Made by a program: the position numbers and the translations under genes
Assembly (NCBI GenBank): GCA_024138015.1
Contig: JAMXBB010000003.1
Span: 15,916,197-15,980,196, forward strand
DNA from: Lumnitzera littorea
Taxonomy: Eukaryota > Streptophyta > Magnoliopsida > Myrtales > Combretaceae
Direction: 5' to 3'
DNA length: 64,000 nt
Shown: piece after piece, positions 11,770-22,744 of the stretch
Layout of the letters: each line of letters starts with the position of its first letter
Numbering within the stretch: position 1 is the first letter of the stretch
Notes under the pieces: generated by a model
Told to the model about the DNA's origin: nothing
Seen by the model: the letters and a program-made list of their open reading frames with translations, nothing else
Databases searched by the model: none

Positions 11770-12890
11770 TAGATCAACTTCGGGACGAATTTTTTGATGT
11801 CCTCAATAAGTTCAAGTTTTTGAGGATCAAGCTGGACTCGTTTAGGGAAGTGTTGTACATCTCACGGAATGAAGAGCTCTACTATCACACTTCCAAGGCT
11901 AAGACCAAGAGGGTCAGGGAGAAGCTCCTAAGGCCGAAGTGGGAGATCCAAGGTAATGACCTTAAGCTATGGCACCAAACTCTCCACTACCAAGCCTCAT
12001 TATAATCTTACACCCCTAGCACTTTGGTTATTCTAAAGGAGATGTAAAGGGTAGGTAGGGACAACCCAATGAAGATAACAGGCCACTTGAGTATGCTCAT
12101 CTAGCAAGTGAGCCTTCCCTTTACGTTGATGTGCTTTGACCTCAGTTTGTTTCTTTGCAGGACCACAGCCAGGTGCTGCTTCAACTAAACAATTATGATG
12201 TTGTCCAGAAAGAGGTAAAGAGCTTTCGAGAGGCATTGTGTAGAGTTGAGAAGGATTTGTAAGAGGCAAAGTCTTTTACTAGTAAATATTTAGTTAAGTT
12301 CGCCAAGGTTAACCAGCGCCTGTGTCGCTCTTATGTTCAAGTGGTTGGGCTCCAAGGCAGATTAAAGGATGAGAAGTAGGAGAAAGAGGCTGCTAAAGGT
12401 GCTACTAAGAAGGCTGACGACCTAAAGGCTCGATTGGAAGATGAGTAGAGGACTAAGGCCCATCTCTCCCAAAAACTAAATGAGGAGAGGGAGGCTAAGG
12501 TCAACCTCAAGAGAGAAAATGCCGAGCTGAAGGCTTCGGTCTCCAAGCTGTAGACCGAGCTAGTGATGAAGGCATCCGAGTACGACAGTACCAAAGCTAC
12601 CTCACTAAAGCTAGCTAGTTTGAAAGTTGGGCTAGAACTATAAGTCCAAGAGCTCTAAGGAAGAGTTTCGGAGATAGGAGAGATCATCTCCAAAATAAAG
12701 ACTAGAGAGGTCATTAGCGACACCACTACTAAGAAAGCCTTCACTGACTTTCAGATGATAGAGCAATGGTTAGAGGAGCTAGAAGACATCTCGATTGAAT
12801 ACGCTCGGTATACGCAAAAAAAGGTGCTTTCCCATTATCCTGAGCTTCCTCGATCATCTAAACACCCCAACTTTTAGAGAGAAGAGGGAG
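11770..12890 (+). pseudogene. Coiled-coil protein pseudogene, probably transposon-associated
   Basis: One plus frame from about 12,160 gives Lys/Glu/Ala-rich heptad-like sequence (ARLEDE, KLNEEREAKVNLKRE, NAELKASVSKL), broken by stops that are nearly all TAG or TAA at positions where CAG or CAA would restore Gln. A splice-acceptor-like TTTCTTTGCAG precedes the block at 12,150-12,162, and an upstream frame (11,820-12,005) is rich in Lys/Arg. Long coiled-coil ORFs of this kind accompany some plant gypsy-type elements, but I cannot name a family. A decayed host gene is the alternative. Confidence 0.4.
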
Positions 12891-13524
12891 GCTACTCAAG
12901 CAGCTATTGAGGTCCACGACGCCCCTTCTACTACCAAGTCCAAATGCAATGCTTCTACATCTACTTTTGTCCTAGAAAGCTCGGCAAGAGGTCACCCCGA
13001 AGGGTGCTTCTCATGGTGATCATGGTAGGGTTGATCCTCCTGCTAACCCCAGTCAGCAACCTCCGGCCTCTACCTTAACTTAGAGCCATCCTATCTAAGG
13101 GCCATCAATAGACTAGCCCTTCGAGCAAATAGAAGCTTTGGATTTTTCAAAGTTGCTAGGATTGGCTAATCTGAGGCGATAGTTATTCCTTCCCCTTCTT
13201 CTTGTACCTCAAGCCGAGATACCGACCTTAAATTTGTACGACCCTAAGATATGAATGGATGTTTAAATTTGAACTTATCACATGCTTGGATTTTTACTGA
13301 ATACTTGAATTCTTCTTTTTGTTACCTGCATAGTCATGACATCATCTCATAGTTAAAAGAGAGGGGGGGAAGGGGGGGTGGAGGAGGGGGGATGTGATAT
13401 AGATTCGTAGATGAACACACGAACCCAATATCATGCGTAACCAAAGGGGGTAAGTCCAAGTGCGAGATGGCTTAAAAAGTAAATGATACTCGATGAATGA
13501 GTAAGGATTCCCACACACCGACGA
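12891..13524. other. Sequence between the coiled-coil relic and gypsy 1
   Basis: Includes a Ser/Pro-rich continuation of the same decayed plus-strand frame and a G-rich tract (13,363-13,393). No gene is supported. Confidence 0.4.
13363..13393 (+). other. G-rich tract with quadruplex potential
   Basis: Runs of seven, seven and six G separated by AA and TGGAGGA lie on the plus strand, just upstream of the left direct repeat of gypsy 1. With the internal GG pairs, four G-runs are available within 31 bases. Structure is inferred only from the sequence. Confidence 0.6.
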
Positions 13525-14367
13525 TGGATATGACGCACTATCGCCTCACATAAGCTCAAGTCACACTTAATATGACGTCCAAGTATGGCTAAAAGTCACT
13601 TGCCACTAGCCACTAACCATTAGCTACTAGCCACTAGTCTATACTCGAATAGGCTAAATAAGAGTAGCTCAAAAGTAAGCAAAAACGACACTTAACTCAA
13701 GAGAGAGTAAAAAAAAAAGTTCAGTGTATTCTTCTATATATTCATTTTGCATCTATTAACATTATCCGAATATTTTTACTACCATGTTAGGGTAAGTCCT
13801 AAGTTACAAAAATTACAAAAGAATGATCCTTATTTGCTAAACAAAAGAGAATAATTTACAGGGAAAATATGAAATCGTGTAAAAAGAATTGCCTCTATCA
13901 GAAAGGATAGTACGGGTGTTAAAAAAGACAGTGTACGCACATTTTACTCGATTTGTGATTCTGACAATATTGTGAACCGAGCAGGGGAGGTCCTTTGATC
14001 AAGTTTGTTCGGCATCAGTAGTTTAGTGCCCTGACTGCTAGGGCTGGACAAGGGTTGGATCAAAGGCAACTCACATTCAAGTTGACCTCGACTAGTCAGC
14101 CCTTCACAATTGTCAACTCGGCCTCGGCACTCTGGAGATGGCTATTTTCCTGATTTGGTGCTTAGACTAAGGTACGAGGAGGGGTTGGCTCCAAGTAAGC
14201 TAATTAGCTTAGCAGCTCCGTAGATGGTATGGAGAGCAAAGTAGTTCAGCATATCAAATTAGAGAAAACACTACTCCTCGACGCTTAACTCTCCTTAGAT
14301 AGCTCGGCGAACCATGTGAGAAAGCCTTCAAGCTTAGGAACAAGTGATCGGTCCTTGATCCCTCTCA
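13525..14367 (-). repeat. Gypsy 1 left direct repeat (3' LTR)
   Basis: About 840 bp that matches 18,354-19,164 in the same orientation nearly end to end, with small indels. Read on plus it starts TGGATATGACGCAC and ends CCCTCTCA, so TG...CA termini are plausible. In minus orientation it follows the integrase C-terminus directly, as a 3' LTR would. No clean flanking duplication was found. Confidence 0.7.
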
Positions 14368-14399
14368 TTCTATCTAGGTTGTTTGAGATTTAAGATCAA

Positions 14400-15720
14400 A
14401 TCTGATTTGGTTTCAAGTTACTTGTCCTCGGAAGTATAAGGTTGGAGATCGGCAATGTTGAAGGAGTTCGAGACTCCATATCCTTTAAGTAATTCAATCC
14501 CATAGGCATTAAGATTATCTTTTTAAGCACTTTGAAAGGTCTATCAGCTCAAGGAGACAACTTATTATTCCTCAAGTTTAGGAACTGCTCCTTACTGAGA
14601 TGTATCTAGACTAAATCACCTGGTTGAAATTCTCTCTTTCTCCATCCTCAACTCCGCTTCTCGAGCTTTGTATTAGCTCGACTCAATTGCTCGATAACCT
14701 TCGAGTGCATAGCTCTAATGGCCTCGACTCTTTTTGCATTTAGCCAGTCATCATCAAGCCTCGGCTGGGGTGATTGGTCCATTAAGAGCTCGAGGTTGAA
14801 TCCATAAGTGACCTCAAATGGAGATATGCTAGTTATACTATGGGTAGTCTTATTGTAGGTAAATTCGATGATTGGCAAACACAGATCCCAATCGGCCATG
14901 TTTCGTTTGACAGCAACCCGTAGAAAAGTTCCCACAATTCAATTGACAACTTCGGTCTGTCCATTGGTCTGTAGATAGTAGGACGTACTGTACAATAGCA
15001 GGACGTACTGTACAATAGCTTAGTCTCTATTCGCCTCTAAAGTATCCTCCAAAAGTGGCTCATGAACTTGGGATCTTGATCTAAAACAATGGTTCTGCGT
15101 GTACTGTGAGGCTTTATTACATCCTACAAGAAAAGAAAAAAGATAGCCGAAGTATCGTAAGTTTTAGAGTAAGGCACGAAATGTGCCATCTTGTTAAACC
15201 GATCCACAACCACCATGATAGAGTCCTTCCCTTAGGGAATGTCCTTAGCAATCCTAACATGAAGTCCATACTTAACTCAGACCATAGTTTGGTTAATATA
15301 GGCAAAGGTAGGTAATGTCCTTGCTGAACTTGGCTCTTTGCCTTCCTGTAAGTTGTATACCTTTCCAGCATAGACTGTACGTCTCTCATCATTCTCGGCT
15401 AAAAGAATCTCATAAACAGTACTTCAAGGGTTTGGCGCTGGCCAAAATGTCCTATTAATCCTCCTCCATGCACCTTGCGTACCAGTAATTCTCTCATGGA
15501 ACAAATCAGGATACATAGCCTCCTCTTCCTAAATAGGTATCCATCTTCCCTGTGATAGTCATCCAATGTTTGTCCTTCCTCACATCGAGCGTAGATAAGA
15601 CTAAAGTGTGGGTCCTCAGTATATAATTCCTTTATGGTCGAAAAACCAAATAGCCTTGTTTGCAGCTTGGTCAGGAAGGTATGTCGTCTCAATAAGACAT
15701 CAGCCGCTACATTATTCCTT
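14400..15720 (-). pseudogene. Gypsy 1 integrase relic
   Basis: Integrase would insert the cDNA into the genome. Surviving pieces in order are: a degraded zinc-binding N-terminal part around 15,400-15,700; the LSMDFMLGL entry to the catalytic core near 15,290; PIIEFTYNKTTHSITSISPF, the segment before the C-terminal region, near 14,840; and the PFKVLKK segment near 14,535. Frames change several times. A 20-bp tandem duplication at 14,981-15,020 adds a frameshift. A complete D,D,E triad could not be read in one frame. Confidence 0.75.
14981..15020. repeat. 20-bp tandem duplication inside gypsy 1 integrase
   Basis: GGACGTACTGTACAATAGC plus one base occurs twice in a row; only the last base differs. 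Because 20 is not a multiple of three, it shifts the integrase frame. Confidence 0.9.
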
Positions 15721-15749
15721 CCATTCTTGTATTTTATGACATAAGAAAA

Positions 15750-16090
15750 ACCCTCCATGAACTCGACCCATTTGGCTTGTCTCTAGGACAACTTCAACTA
15801 AATCTTAAGATATCTCTAGGATTCATGATCAGTGTAGATCACAAATTCCTTGCATAGCAGATAGTGTTGCCAAACCATGAGGGCTCGGATTAAGGTATAG
15901 AACTCCTTGTCATAAACAGAGTAGTTGAGTGTAGCTCCTTGAAGTTTTTTACTAAAGTAAGCAATAGGTCGACCTCCAGATGCATCACACTCGACTTCAA
16001 ACACCTTATCAAAGCTCGACAGAGCTAAGACGGAGGCTGTAGATAGCTTCTCTTTCACTTCCTCAAAAGTCTTCCACTCCTTCTCTCCCT
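15750..16090 (-). pseudogene. Gypsy 1 RNase H relic with an internal deletion
   Basis: RNase H removes the RNA strand during reverse transcription. The frame reads VFEVECDASG followed at once by GRPIAYFSKKL, then YSVYDKEFYTLIRAL, WQHYLLCKEF and YTDHES. In gypsy RNase H domains about ten residues (the GIGAVL-type strand) normally lie between DASG and the G-PIAY motif, so a short in-frame deletion has removed the second strand of the fold. The first Asp and the YTDH Asp remain. Confidence 0.75.
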
Positions 16091-17158
16091 ATCTGAATTC
16101 AACATTCTTCTTAGAGAGTTTGGTGAGTAGGGCCACAATCATACTGAAGTTCTTTATGAACCTGTAATAGAATTATGCCAAGCCATGAAAGCTCCTCACA
16201 TCGACAAAACAGGTTGACTCAGGCCAATCTATGATCGCTTTTATTTTCTCATCATCAACTCGGATGCCACATTCACTCACAAAAAAACCCAAGAAGATCA
16301 CTTTAGATCGGAAAAAGTCGCACTTCTTCAGATTGGTGTAAAGTTGTTCAAATCGGAGTTTCGCGAGGACATTCGAAGATGCTCATTATGAATCTCCAGG
16401 TCGGGACTATACACTAAAATATCATCAAAATAAACTACAACAAATTTCCCTATGAATTCTCGAAGCACATGATTCATCAGGCGCATAAATGTGCTTGGTA
16501 CGTTAAACAGCCCAAATGGCATTACGAACCATTCATATAAACCATGTCGTGTCTTGAATGCGGTTTTCCACTCATCACCTTCATGCATTTGGATTTGATT
16601 GTTCCCAGATTTGAGGATGATCTTAGAGAACACTCTTACTCTACTTAACTCATCTTGCATGTCATCAAGCCTAAGTATAGGATACTTGTACTTAATGGTG
16701 ATTCAATTGATTGTTCAGCTATCAATGCACGTTCTCTAAGAACCATCCTTCTTGAGCACTAACAAGGCCGAGACGACACAAGGGCTAAAGGACTCTCGTA
16801 CATACCCCTTCTCCATTAGTTCATCAACTTGTCTCTACAGCTCGGTAGCCTGTTTAGGATTCAGCCTATAGGCAGACTTGTTCAGTAATGCTGCTCCTGG
16901 CTATAGGTCAATTGTATGCTTGACACCTTAGATTGGAGGTAAACCCTTTGGTAGCTCCTCTGGAAACAGGACGGCAAATTCCTCTAGTAAGGCTTTTACC
17001 TCAGCAAGTAACTCCTCTTTGGATCTTAACTCCAGAATTCTTCGAACCAGCAGATAGGTTAGTCCTTCAAGCTCCATCTCTCTCTTCAGTTCGGCTCGAA
17101 TCAATATCAAAGCCTCCTTCTTTAAGGCTCGACTCAGTTGGGATTGCATGACCTTCAC
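16091..17158 (-). pseudogene. Gypsy 1 reverse transcriptase relic
   Basis: Copies element RNA into DNA. Visible from N to C: the LPKGLPPI entry motif (about 16,935-16,960), FSKIILKSG (degenerate FSKIDLRSG, with the first catalytic Asp replaced by Leu), WKTAFKTRHGLYEWFVMPFG, and the catalytic VVYFDDILVYS box at about 16,415-16,440. Loss of the Asp in motif A and several frame breaks make it inactive. Continues from the protease upstream and into RNase H downstream. Confidence 0.85.
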
Positions 17159-17500
17159 CTATTCGGTAATCATTGGACTCAATTTCATCCTTCGACCTCC
17201 ATGCTCTACAGAGCATGTATTCCTCCTTCCATCATATATAACTATTCTATTAAACATCCATGGTTGCCTAAGTAGAATGTGGGACACACTCATGGGCAGC
17301 ACATCACAGAGTACTTTATCTTGATACTTGCCAATGTAAATCGGCACAGACACCTATTTGTTCACTTGTAGGGCTCCCTTGTCACTAAGTCAGTGAAGTT
17401 TGTAAGGTTTCGAGTGAGGCATCTGCTAGACCATAAATACAGAGGCTGCATTGGTGCAGATCCCACCGTCAAAGCACGCACAATAAGTCATTCACTTTGC
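17159..17500 (-). pseudogene. Gypsy 1 aspartic protease relic
   Basis: Processes the polyprotein. A DGG...CTNAAS segment at about 17,430-17,465 corresponds to the active-site region, which in this family often reads D-G-G. It is followed by VLCDVLPM, SHILLRQPW and YDGRRNTCS, the flap and C-terminal strands. At least two stops separate these pieces. Confidence 0.7.
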
Positions 17501-18353
17501 ATCTAATATGGAAGAGATTTTCTCTCTTTTCATCTTCGAGTATGGGACTAACATACATAGTCCTCCTTAACACTAGAGCAGTAGGCATAAAGTTACCTTC
17601 CTTACTATAGATAACTTCTTCCTTAGACAACTTGATCTGTCTGTCCTCCTTCAACTCCTCTACTTCCTCATCAGTACTGTCAACCTTAACGGTCAACACC
17701 TCGTCTCAAATCACCATTGTTCGCCTATTCGGACACTGAGAGACCATGTGTCCAAATCCTTGGCAATTGAAACACTTGATCCCACTCATCTTCCCCCCTA
17801 AACTCTGGCCTTTCTCAAACTTCCTCAGGGGGTCCTACTCCTTTACTTGGGTAGTCTGACCAAGTCGGGTCTCAATGGCCTTGCTTGATTCCGTTTGCAC
17901 AGGTTTGCTCAGAACAGGGCAGCTACTGCTAAGACAATTGATGGGTGGTCGGAATCTTCCTATTCGGTGCCTTTCTAACCTCTGGGTAGCTCGAATCGCA
18001 TCATCAAGTGTACTAACGTCCAAGGTTTTTAGGAAATCCCCAATCTCATACTTTAACCCACCAATGAATCGAGATACAGTTCAGTCTTCTGACTCTATAT
18101 CTTCACATCGGATCATTAACATTTGAAATTCCTTAACATAAGCATCCACACTCAATCCTCCTTACCTCAATTCTTGCAGTCTTTTAAAGGCATCCTACAA
18201 ATAATAACTCGGCACAAATCTTCTCGATATAACCCTCTTCATTTCATCCCAACTCCTAATTTCTCGTTCTCCTGCCCTCCTTCTGGTGGCTTGCAAGTTC
18301 TTCCACCATAAGGCAACATAACCAATGAACTCTAACACAGCAAGTCTAACCTT
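17501..18353 (-). pseudogene. Gypsy 1 gag relic with intact CCHC zinc knuckle
   Basis: Starts abruptly at the repeat boundary with VRLAVLEFIGYVALWW, then SWDEMKRVISRRFVPSYY, the central retrotransposon gag domain. A zinc knuckle CFNCQGFGHMVSQC lies at 17,733-17,774 with all four ligands (C-x2-C-x4-H-x4-C). The N-terminal half of gag is absent, because the right direct repeat is joined at 18,353/18,354. Confidence 0.8.
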
Positions 18354-19164
18354 TGATATGATGCACCAATACCTCACACAAGCTCGAGTCACACTTGATA
18401 TGACATACAAGTATGGCCGAAAGTCACTCATTACTAGTCCACGCTCGAATAAGCTAAATAAGAGTAGCTCAAGAGTAAGCAAAAAGGACACTTAGCTCAA
18501 GAGAAAGTAAAAAAAAGTTCGGTGTATTCTTCTGTGTGTTCATTCTACAACTATTACATTCTGCGAGTATTTATACTACCTTGTTAGGGTAAGTCCTAAG
18601 TTACAAAAATTATAAAAGAATTATCCTTATTTGCTAAACAAAGGAGAATAATTTACAAGGAAAATATGAAATCGTGCAAAAAGAACATCATCTATCAAAA
18701 AGGATAGTATGGGTGTCAAAAAGGACAACGTGTGCGCGTTTTACTCAGTTTGCAATTATGAAAATATTGTGAGCCAAGCAGGGGTGATCCTTTGATCAAG
18801 TTTGTTTAGCATCAGTAGTTTGGGGTCCTGATAATTGGGGCTAAACAAGGGTTAGATCAGGAGGAACTCACATTTAGGTCAACCTCGACTGGTCGGCCCT
18901 TCACAATTGTTAGCTCGGCCTTAGCACTCTAGAGATGGCTATTTTCCTAATTTGGTGCTTAAACTAGGGTGTAAGGAGGGGTTAGCTTCAAGTAAGCTAA
19001 TCACCTTGACAACTCCCTAGATGGTCTGGAGAGCGAAGTAGTTCGGTAAATCAGACTGAGCAAAACATTGCTCCTTGATACTTAACTCTCCTCAAACAGG
19101 TTGACGAACCATGTGAGAAAGCCTTCAGGCTTAAGAACGAGTGATCGGTCCTTGATCCCTATTA
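18354..19164 (-). repeat. Gypsy 1 right direct repeat (5' LTR position)
   Basis: Direct-repeat partner of 13,525-14,367. Starts TGATATGATGCACC on plus. Lies where a 5' LTR should be, but abuts mid-gag with no primer-binding site. Either the leader was deleted, or this repeat belongs to an overlapping element of the same LTR family, since the array at 19,208 and gypsy 2 continue on its right. Confidence 0.65.
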
Positions 19165-19207
19165 AGGGGGTAGTTTCCAAACGAGACAATGGTAATCTAG
19201 TTAATAG

Positions 19208-19555
19208 GTGTTTCCCCTTACTAAGGTTACTCAAGGGGGTTAAGTTGATAGCGTTTTGACCTGCCTGGTAGGTGAGAGTTCCTCTATGCAAGGAGTGTTT
19301 CCCCTTACTAAGGATACTCAAAAAGGTTAAGTCGATGGTATTCCAACCTACCAGTAGATAAGAGTTCCTTTGTACAAGAAGTATTTCTCCTTGTCGAGAT
19401 TAGCCGAGGGAGTCAGGTCGATAGCGTTCTAACCTACTCGATAAGTGAGGGTTTCTCTGTATAATGGGTGTTCCCCCTTGCCAAAGTTACCTAAAGGGGT
19501 CAGGTCGGTAGCATTCCAACCTGCCTAGTAAGTAGGTTCGTTTACCTCTTGGGGT
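19208..19555. repeat. Four-copy 87-bp tandem repeat
   Basis: Units starting GTGTTTCCCCTTACTAAGG begin at 19,208, 19,295, 19,381 and 19,468 (period 86-87 bp), each continuing through GATAGCGTT and a CCTGCC(T)GGTAGGTGAG-like half. The units are clearly diverged. The array lies on the pol-3' side of gypsy 2 once LTR A is removed. Tandem arrays are a known trait of the 3' untranslated region of Tat/Ogre-type elements, so it probably belongs to gypsy 2. Confidence 0.8.
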
Positions 19556-20241
19556 TGAAGACTTTGGCATAAGTAAGAGAGAAAGAGAGAGAGATGCACA
19601 ACTTGTATGAAATTGAAATTTTCATTCAAACTTGGAAATGGTTTACATAGTGAAATGCTAATCAAAATAAAGCCAAAGGTTGTAAGCTCCACAACCAGTC
19701 ACTCAGGATTCCGATAGACTAAAAGATCCGATTGAATCTAAATTATAAGTAAATCTAGAAATATTAGTAAAAATGATCCCGTAAATTCGAATTTAAGAAA
19801 ATAAGTAATAAAATAAAAGAATATAAAAATTTTAAATTTTAAGTATATAGCTCGTTATTTATCGAAAATACGTAAAATATATTCAAATAATTAACAAATC
19901 GCTAGAAATAAATTATATATATACTAAAAATCATAGAATGACCTAAATAATATTTAGGAATATTTATTTGTACTATATATGAATTTACATGTAGGTAGAA
20001 ATACGTGTAATCACTTAAAATACTCAAAATGTGCTAAAATAATAATAAAAAATTAAATAAAATTCATAATTAATTAAGAAAAAATCAAGAAAAATGAGGA
20101 AAAATCCAGGATTGAGGCATGGTAATCTGGAATTGAAGAAACAAAAACAACCAATTAAAATGAAACAAATAGAAAGTGGAAAAAAGAAGAGATAAGGCAA
20201 TTGCCTTGTCTCATTAATGCACAATAATTTCCCTAATGCTC

Positions 20242-20249
20242 TATAAATA
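20242..20249 (+). promoter_or_regulatory. LTR A TATA box
   Basis: TATAAATA about 560 bp into the LTR, followed about 35 bp later by a G/A-rich probable R start. The same box occurs in reverse in LTR C near 51,163-51,170 (TATTTATA on plus), which supports it as the conserved LTR promoter. Confidence 0.6.
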
Positions 20250-21234
20250 GTAAGAAAATTTTAGAAACTCATTTGGTCAGTTTAGAGAGCGAGAAAAATA
20301 GAGAGTGGCAAAAAATCTAGAAAAAAACACGAATTTAGAAAAAATCACAAAAATTTTGTACAGTTGGGACTCCTAAGGAGAACCCAAACCCAACGAGTAG
20401 CTAAGAGTGGACGGCCACCACCACCACATGGTGGTGGCAATGCCTAAGTGGGCCGACACACCCATGGCCACCATCGGTGGCTAGAGCCACCCAAATCGGT
20501 GAGTTCGATTTCTAACCCGATTTTGTTTAATTTTGTAAAAATATTAAATATTCTTAGAAAATTATGAAACTTATTATTCTAGAATATTTTTGTATGTATT
20601 TTTTAGGAAAAATATTATTTTAATGAAAATATATCTCGTGATATATGGTCCTTAAGAAATCATGTAAAATCAAACATGTTTCGATTTAGAAATAAATAAT
20701 CTTAGGAGTGTAATTATGAGCTGAAAATTTTATATAGATTACTTAGATGATATAGAATAGTGCTATGAAGCCTGTTTTCAAAAATTAATTTTTAGGCCTT
20801 AAAATGAGGCATAAAATGGGTAATTTATGGTTAATTAAGTAATTAAATAGTTAATTACTGATTTAGTGAATAATTATATGTTTTAGAATGTTGAAATCTA
20901 ATAAAGTATGATACTTGTAGCATTTAGGGTGTTAGATGTAATTCTTAGGTTAATTATATAGTAAATAAGTAATAGGGAAAAATAGTAAATTTTAAGTTAA
21001 TTTTGTAAATTAGGATAATTAGGTGTAAAATCTGATTTAAGATGAATTTAAACATTTTGAAATGATAATTGATGTTGGAAGATGGTAATTAGAGTGATAA
21101 AAATATTAGATGTGTATTATGTACATAATAAGTAATAGTATATAATACACAATTATTGATATTAGAATAAAAATTGATATTATGATAATAATAAAAATAT
21201 ACAATAAATCTGATAGGAAACTTAAATTAGGGTA

Positions 21235-21298
21235 ATTATAAGAAAATTTTACATTTTTCATAATTGATATTATGAAAAATGTAAAATTTTCTTATAAT
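21235..21298. repeat. Perfect 29-bp inverted repeat with 6-nt loop, in LTR A
   Basis: Left arm 21,235-21,263 begins ATTATAAGAAAATTTTAC. The right arm 21,270-21,298 is its exact reverse complement, and the loop is TTGATA. LTRs B and C carry only the sequence of one arm in the corresponding place, so the second arm is a private inverted duplication of LTR A. Confidence 0.92.
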
Positions 21299-22744
21299 AA
21301 GGGTAAATTCAATGATTAAACTAAGATCCGGGTGTACCGCACGAATTAGAACACTAGTTAGAGACTAAAAACGATATTTAGAATATCCAAAGATAATGCG
21401 ATTAATTTCACATTATGGGTCGAAATAATTTTTTAGGGTGTACATATAAATCTTTAACAAAAAATCGAATTAAAAACCTAATTTAGAAATCAATGCGAAA
21501 ACTGAAACAGAACTTAACACGATTCAAGAAGAATTATAAAAGACTTAAGACCTAGATAATTAGGTATATAAACCCTAAACAAAAAATAACAATAAACATT
21601 ATAGAATAAAACCAACCTATAATAGTTATATGAAAAACTGAAACCACGTTTGTGTTATAGGGATGATCGACGATGGCCTAAGCAAGTTAGACCTTGAGTG
21701 AGTGAGTAAGGAGTCTAGATAAGTTGGGATTAATACGATGCTATATTTTAGAGGCTTGAGATTATACTTGGTTGTGCTTATTAGATAGTTGGTTGTATAT
21801 ATGTACTAAATTATGAGTGATGCTATAATTCTGTTTATTATTCTGGCTTGTATTGTATGAAGTGATCAATCACCCTAAATTGAACTTAACAAAGATATGA
21901 CTTGTAAACATAAATCGAACTTGCATAGCAACCCATTAGGGGAAACTTAGGATTCTCCGGCCAAATATCGACCCCTTCAAAAGGGATAGCACCGGATGGC
22001 ATAATGAGTCCCTTCTTTATCCTTAGTTAAACTAAGTGACAGGTGAAAAGGTCGTAGCAAGAGTGAAGTCAATGGTTCGAAGGTAGTCATGGGAGGAGTA
22101 GTGTCCCCATTGTACAAGCCTGAGTTTGGTCATGAGCTGTTGCATTAATGACAACTCTTCAACCCGGATTAAAGCGGGCACAATTTCTCTAATCTCACAA
22201 TTGGCCGGACAACGTCGTGTGCTGGCATTTGCTTAAACATGCGTTATACCAAATGATTTGGTTGATAACCTTGTTTGTGTTTGTGGTGTAGTTTTAAGTC
22301 CTCCATCCTAACTTACTGAGCTATGATTGCTCATATCCCTATAGACGTCGTGCAAGTACTAGCTAAGAAGCAGCTTACAACTACTCTGAAGTTAGTAACT
22401 GCTGGATCCTGGGGAGTAAAGAAAAACATTTGAAGAACAAATATATATTTTTAAGATCTAAGCTTTTATTTTAGAATTCTTCATTTCTGAATAATGTAAT
22501 AACTAGGAAATATATTATGGTGAAACGTTGTAAACGCTAATTGTAATAACTGAATTATAATATATATATATATATATATTTTCTCACTTTCTTAGTTAAA
22601 TGATTTATTTAAATTACAAACTGTTTACTTCAAAGCAAGTTAAATATGGACACCTTGTGTAGATCAAGTCTAGAATAGCGGCTGTAAGGCCAATTTCTAT
22701 CTTAGAATAGTTTACATGGCGGGGCTGTTACAATTCTGCCACTT

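Larger units (their letters stand above)
13525..19164 (-). mobile_element. Gypsy 1: Ty3/gypsy LTR retrotransposon relic
   Basis: Minus-strand element with two direct repeats of about 0.8 kb enclosing about 4.0 kb of gag-protease-RT-RNase H-integrase in the usual Ty3/gypsy order. The 5' repeat is joined directly to the middle of gag: primer-binding site, leader and gag N-terminus are missing. Stops, indels and a 20-bp tandem duplication break every domain, so it cannot be autonomous. The protease DGG...CTNAAS pattern and integrase text suggest a chromovirus-type pol, though no chromodomain was seen. Confidence 0.8.
19681..22732 (+). repeat. LTR A: chromovirus-type LTR, apparently solo
   Basis: 3,052 bp starting TGTAAGCTCCACAACC and ending GGGGCTGTTACA. 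It matches LTRs B, C and D over long stretches (U3 AT-rich part, TATA box, a CCACCACC-rich block, and an R/U5 part with GTAAACAG). A TATAAATA box at 20,242-20,249 sets plus orientation. No primer-binding site follows and no polypurine tract precedes, so it looks solo. The flanks AAGGT and ATTCT do not match as a duplication. It separates gypsy 2 pol from the 87-bp array. Confidence 0.75.

Noticed and set aside
19681..22732. LTR A as the 3' LTR of gypsy 2
   Set aside because: Its TATA box and sequence order are in plus orientation while gypsy 2 is on minus, and it belongs to the family whose polypurine tract and pol relic lie at 52.5 kb.
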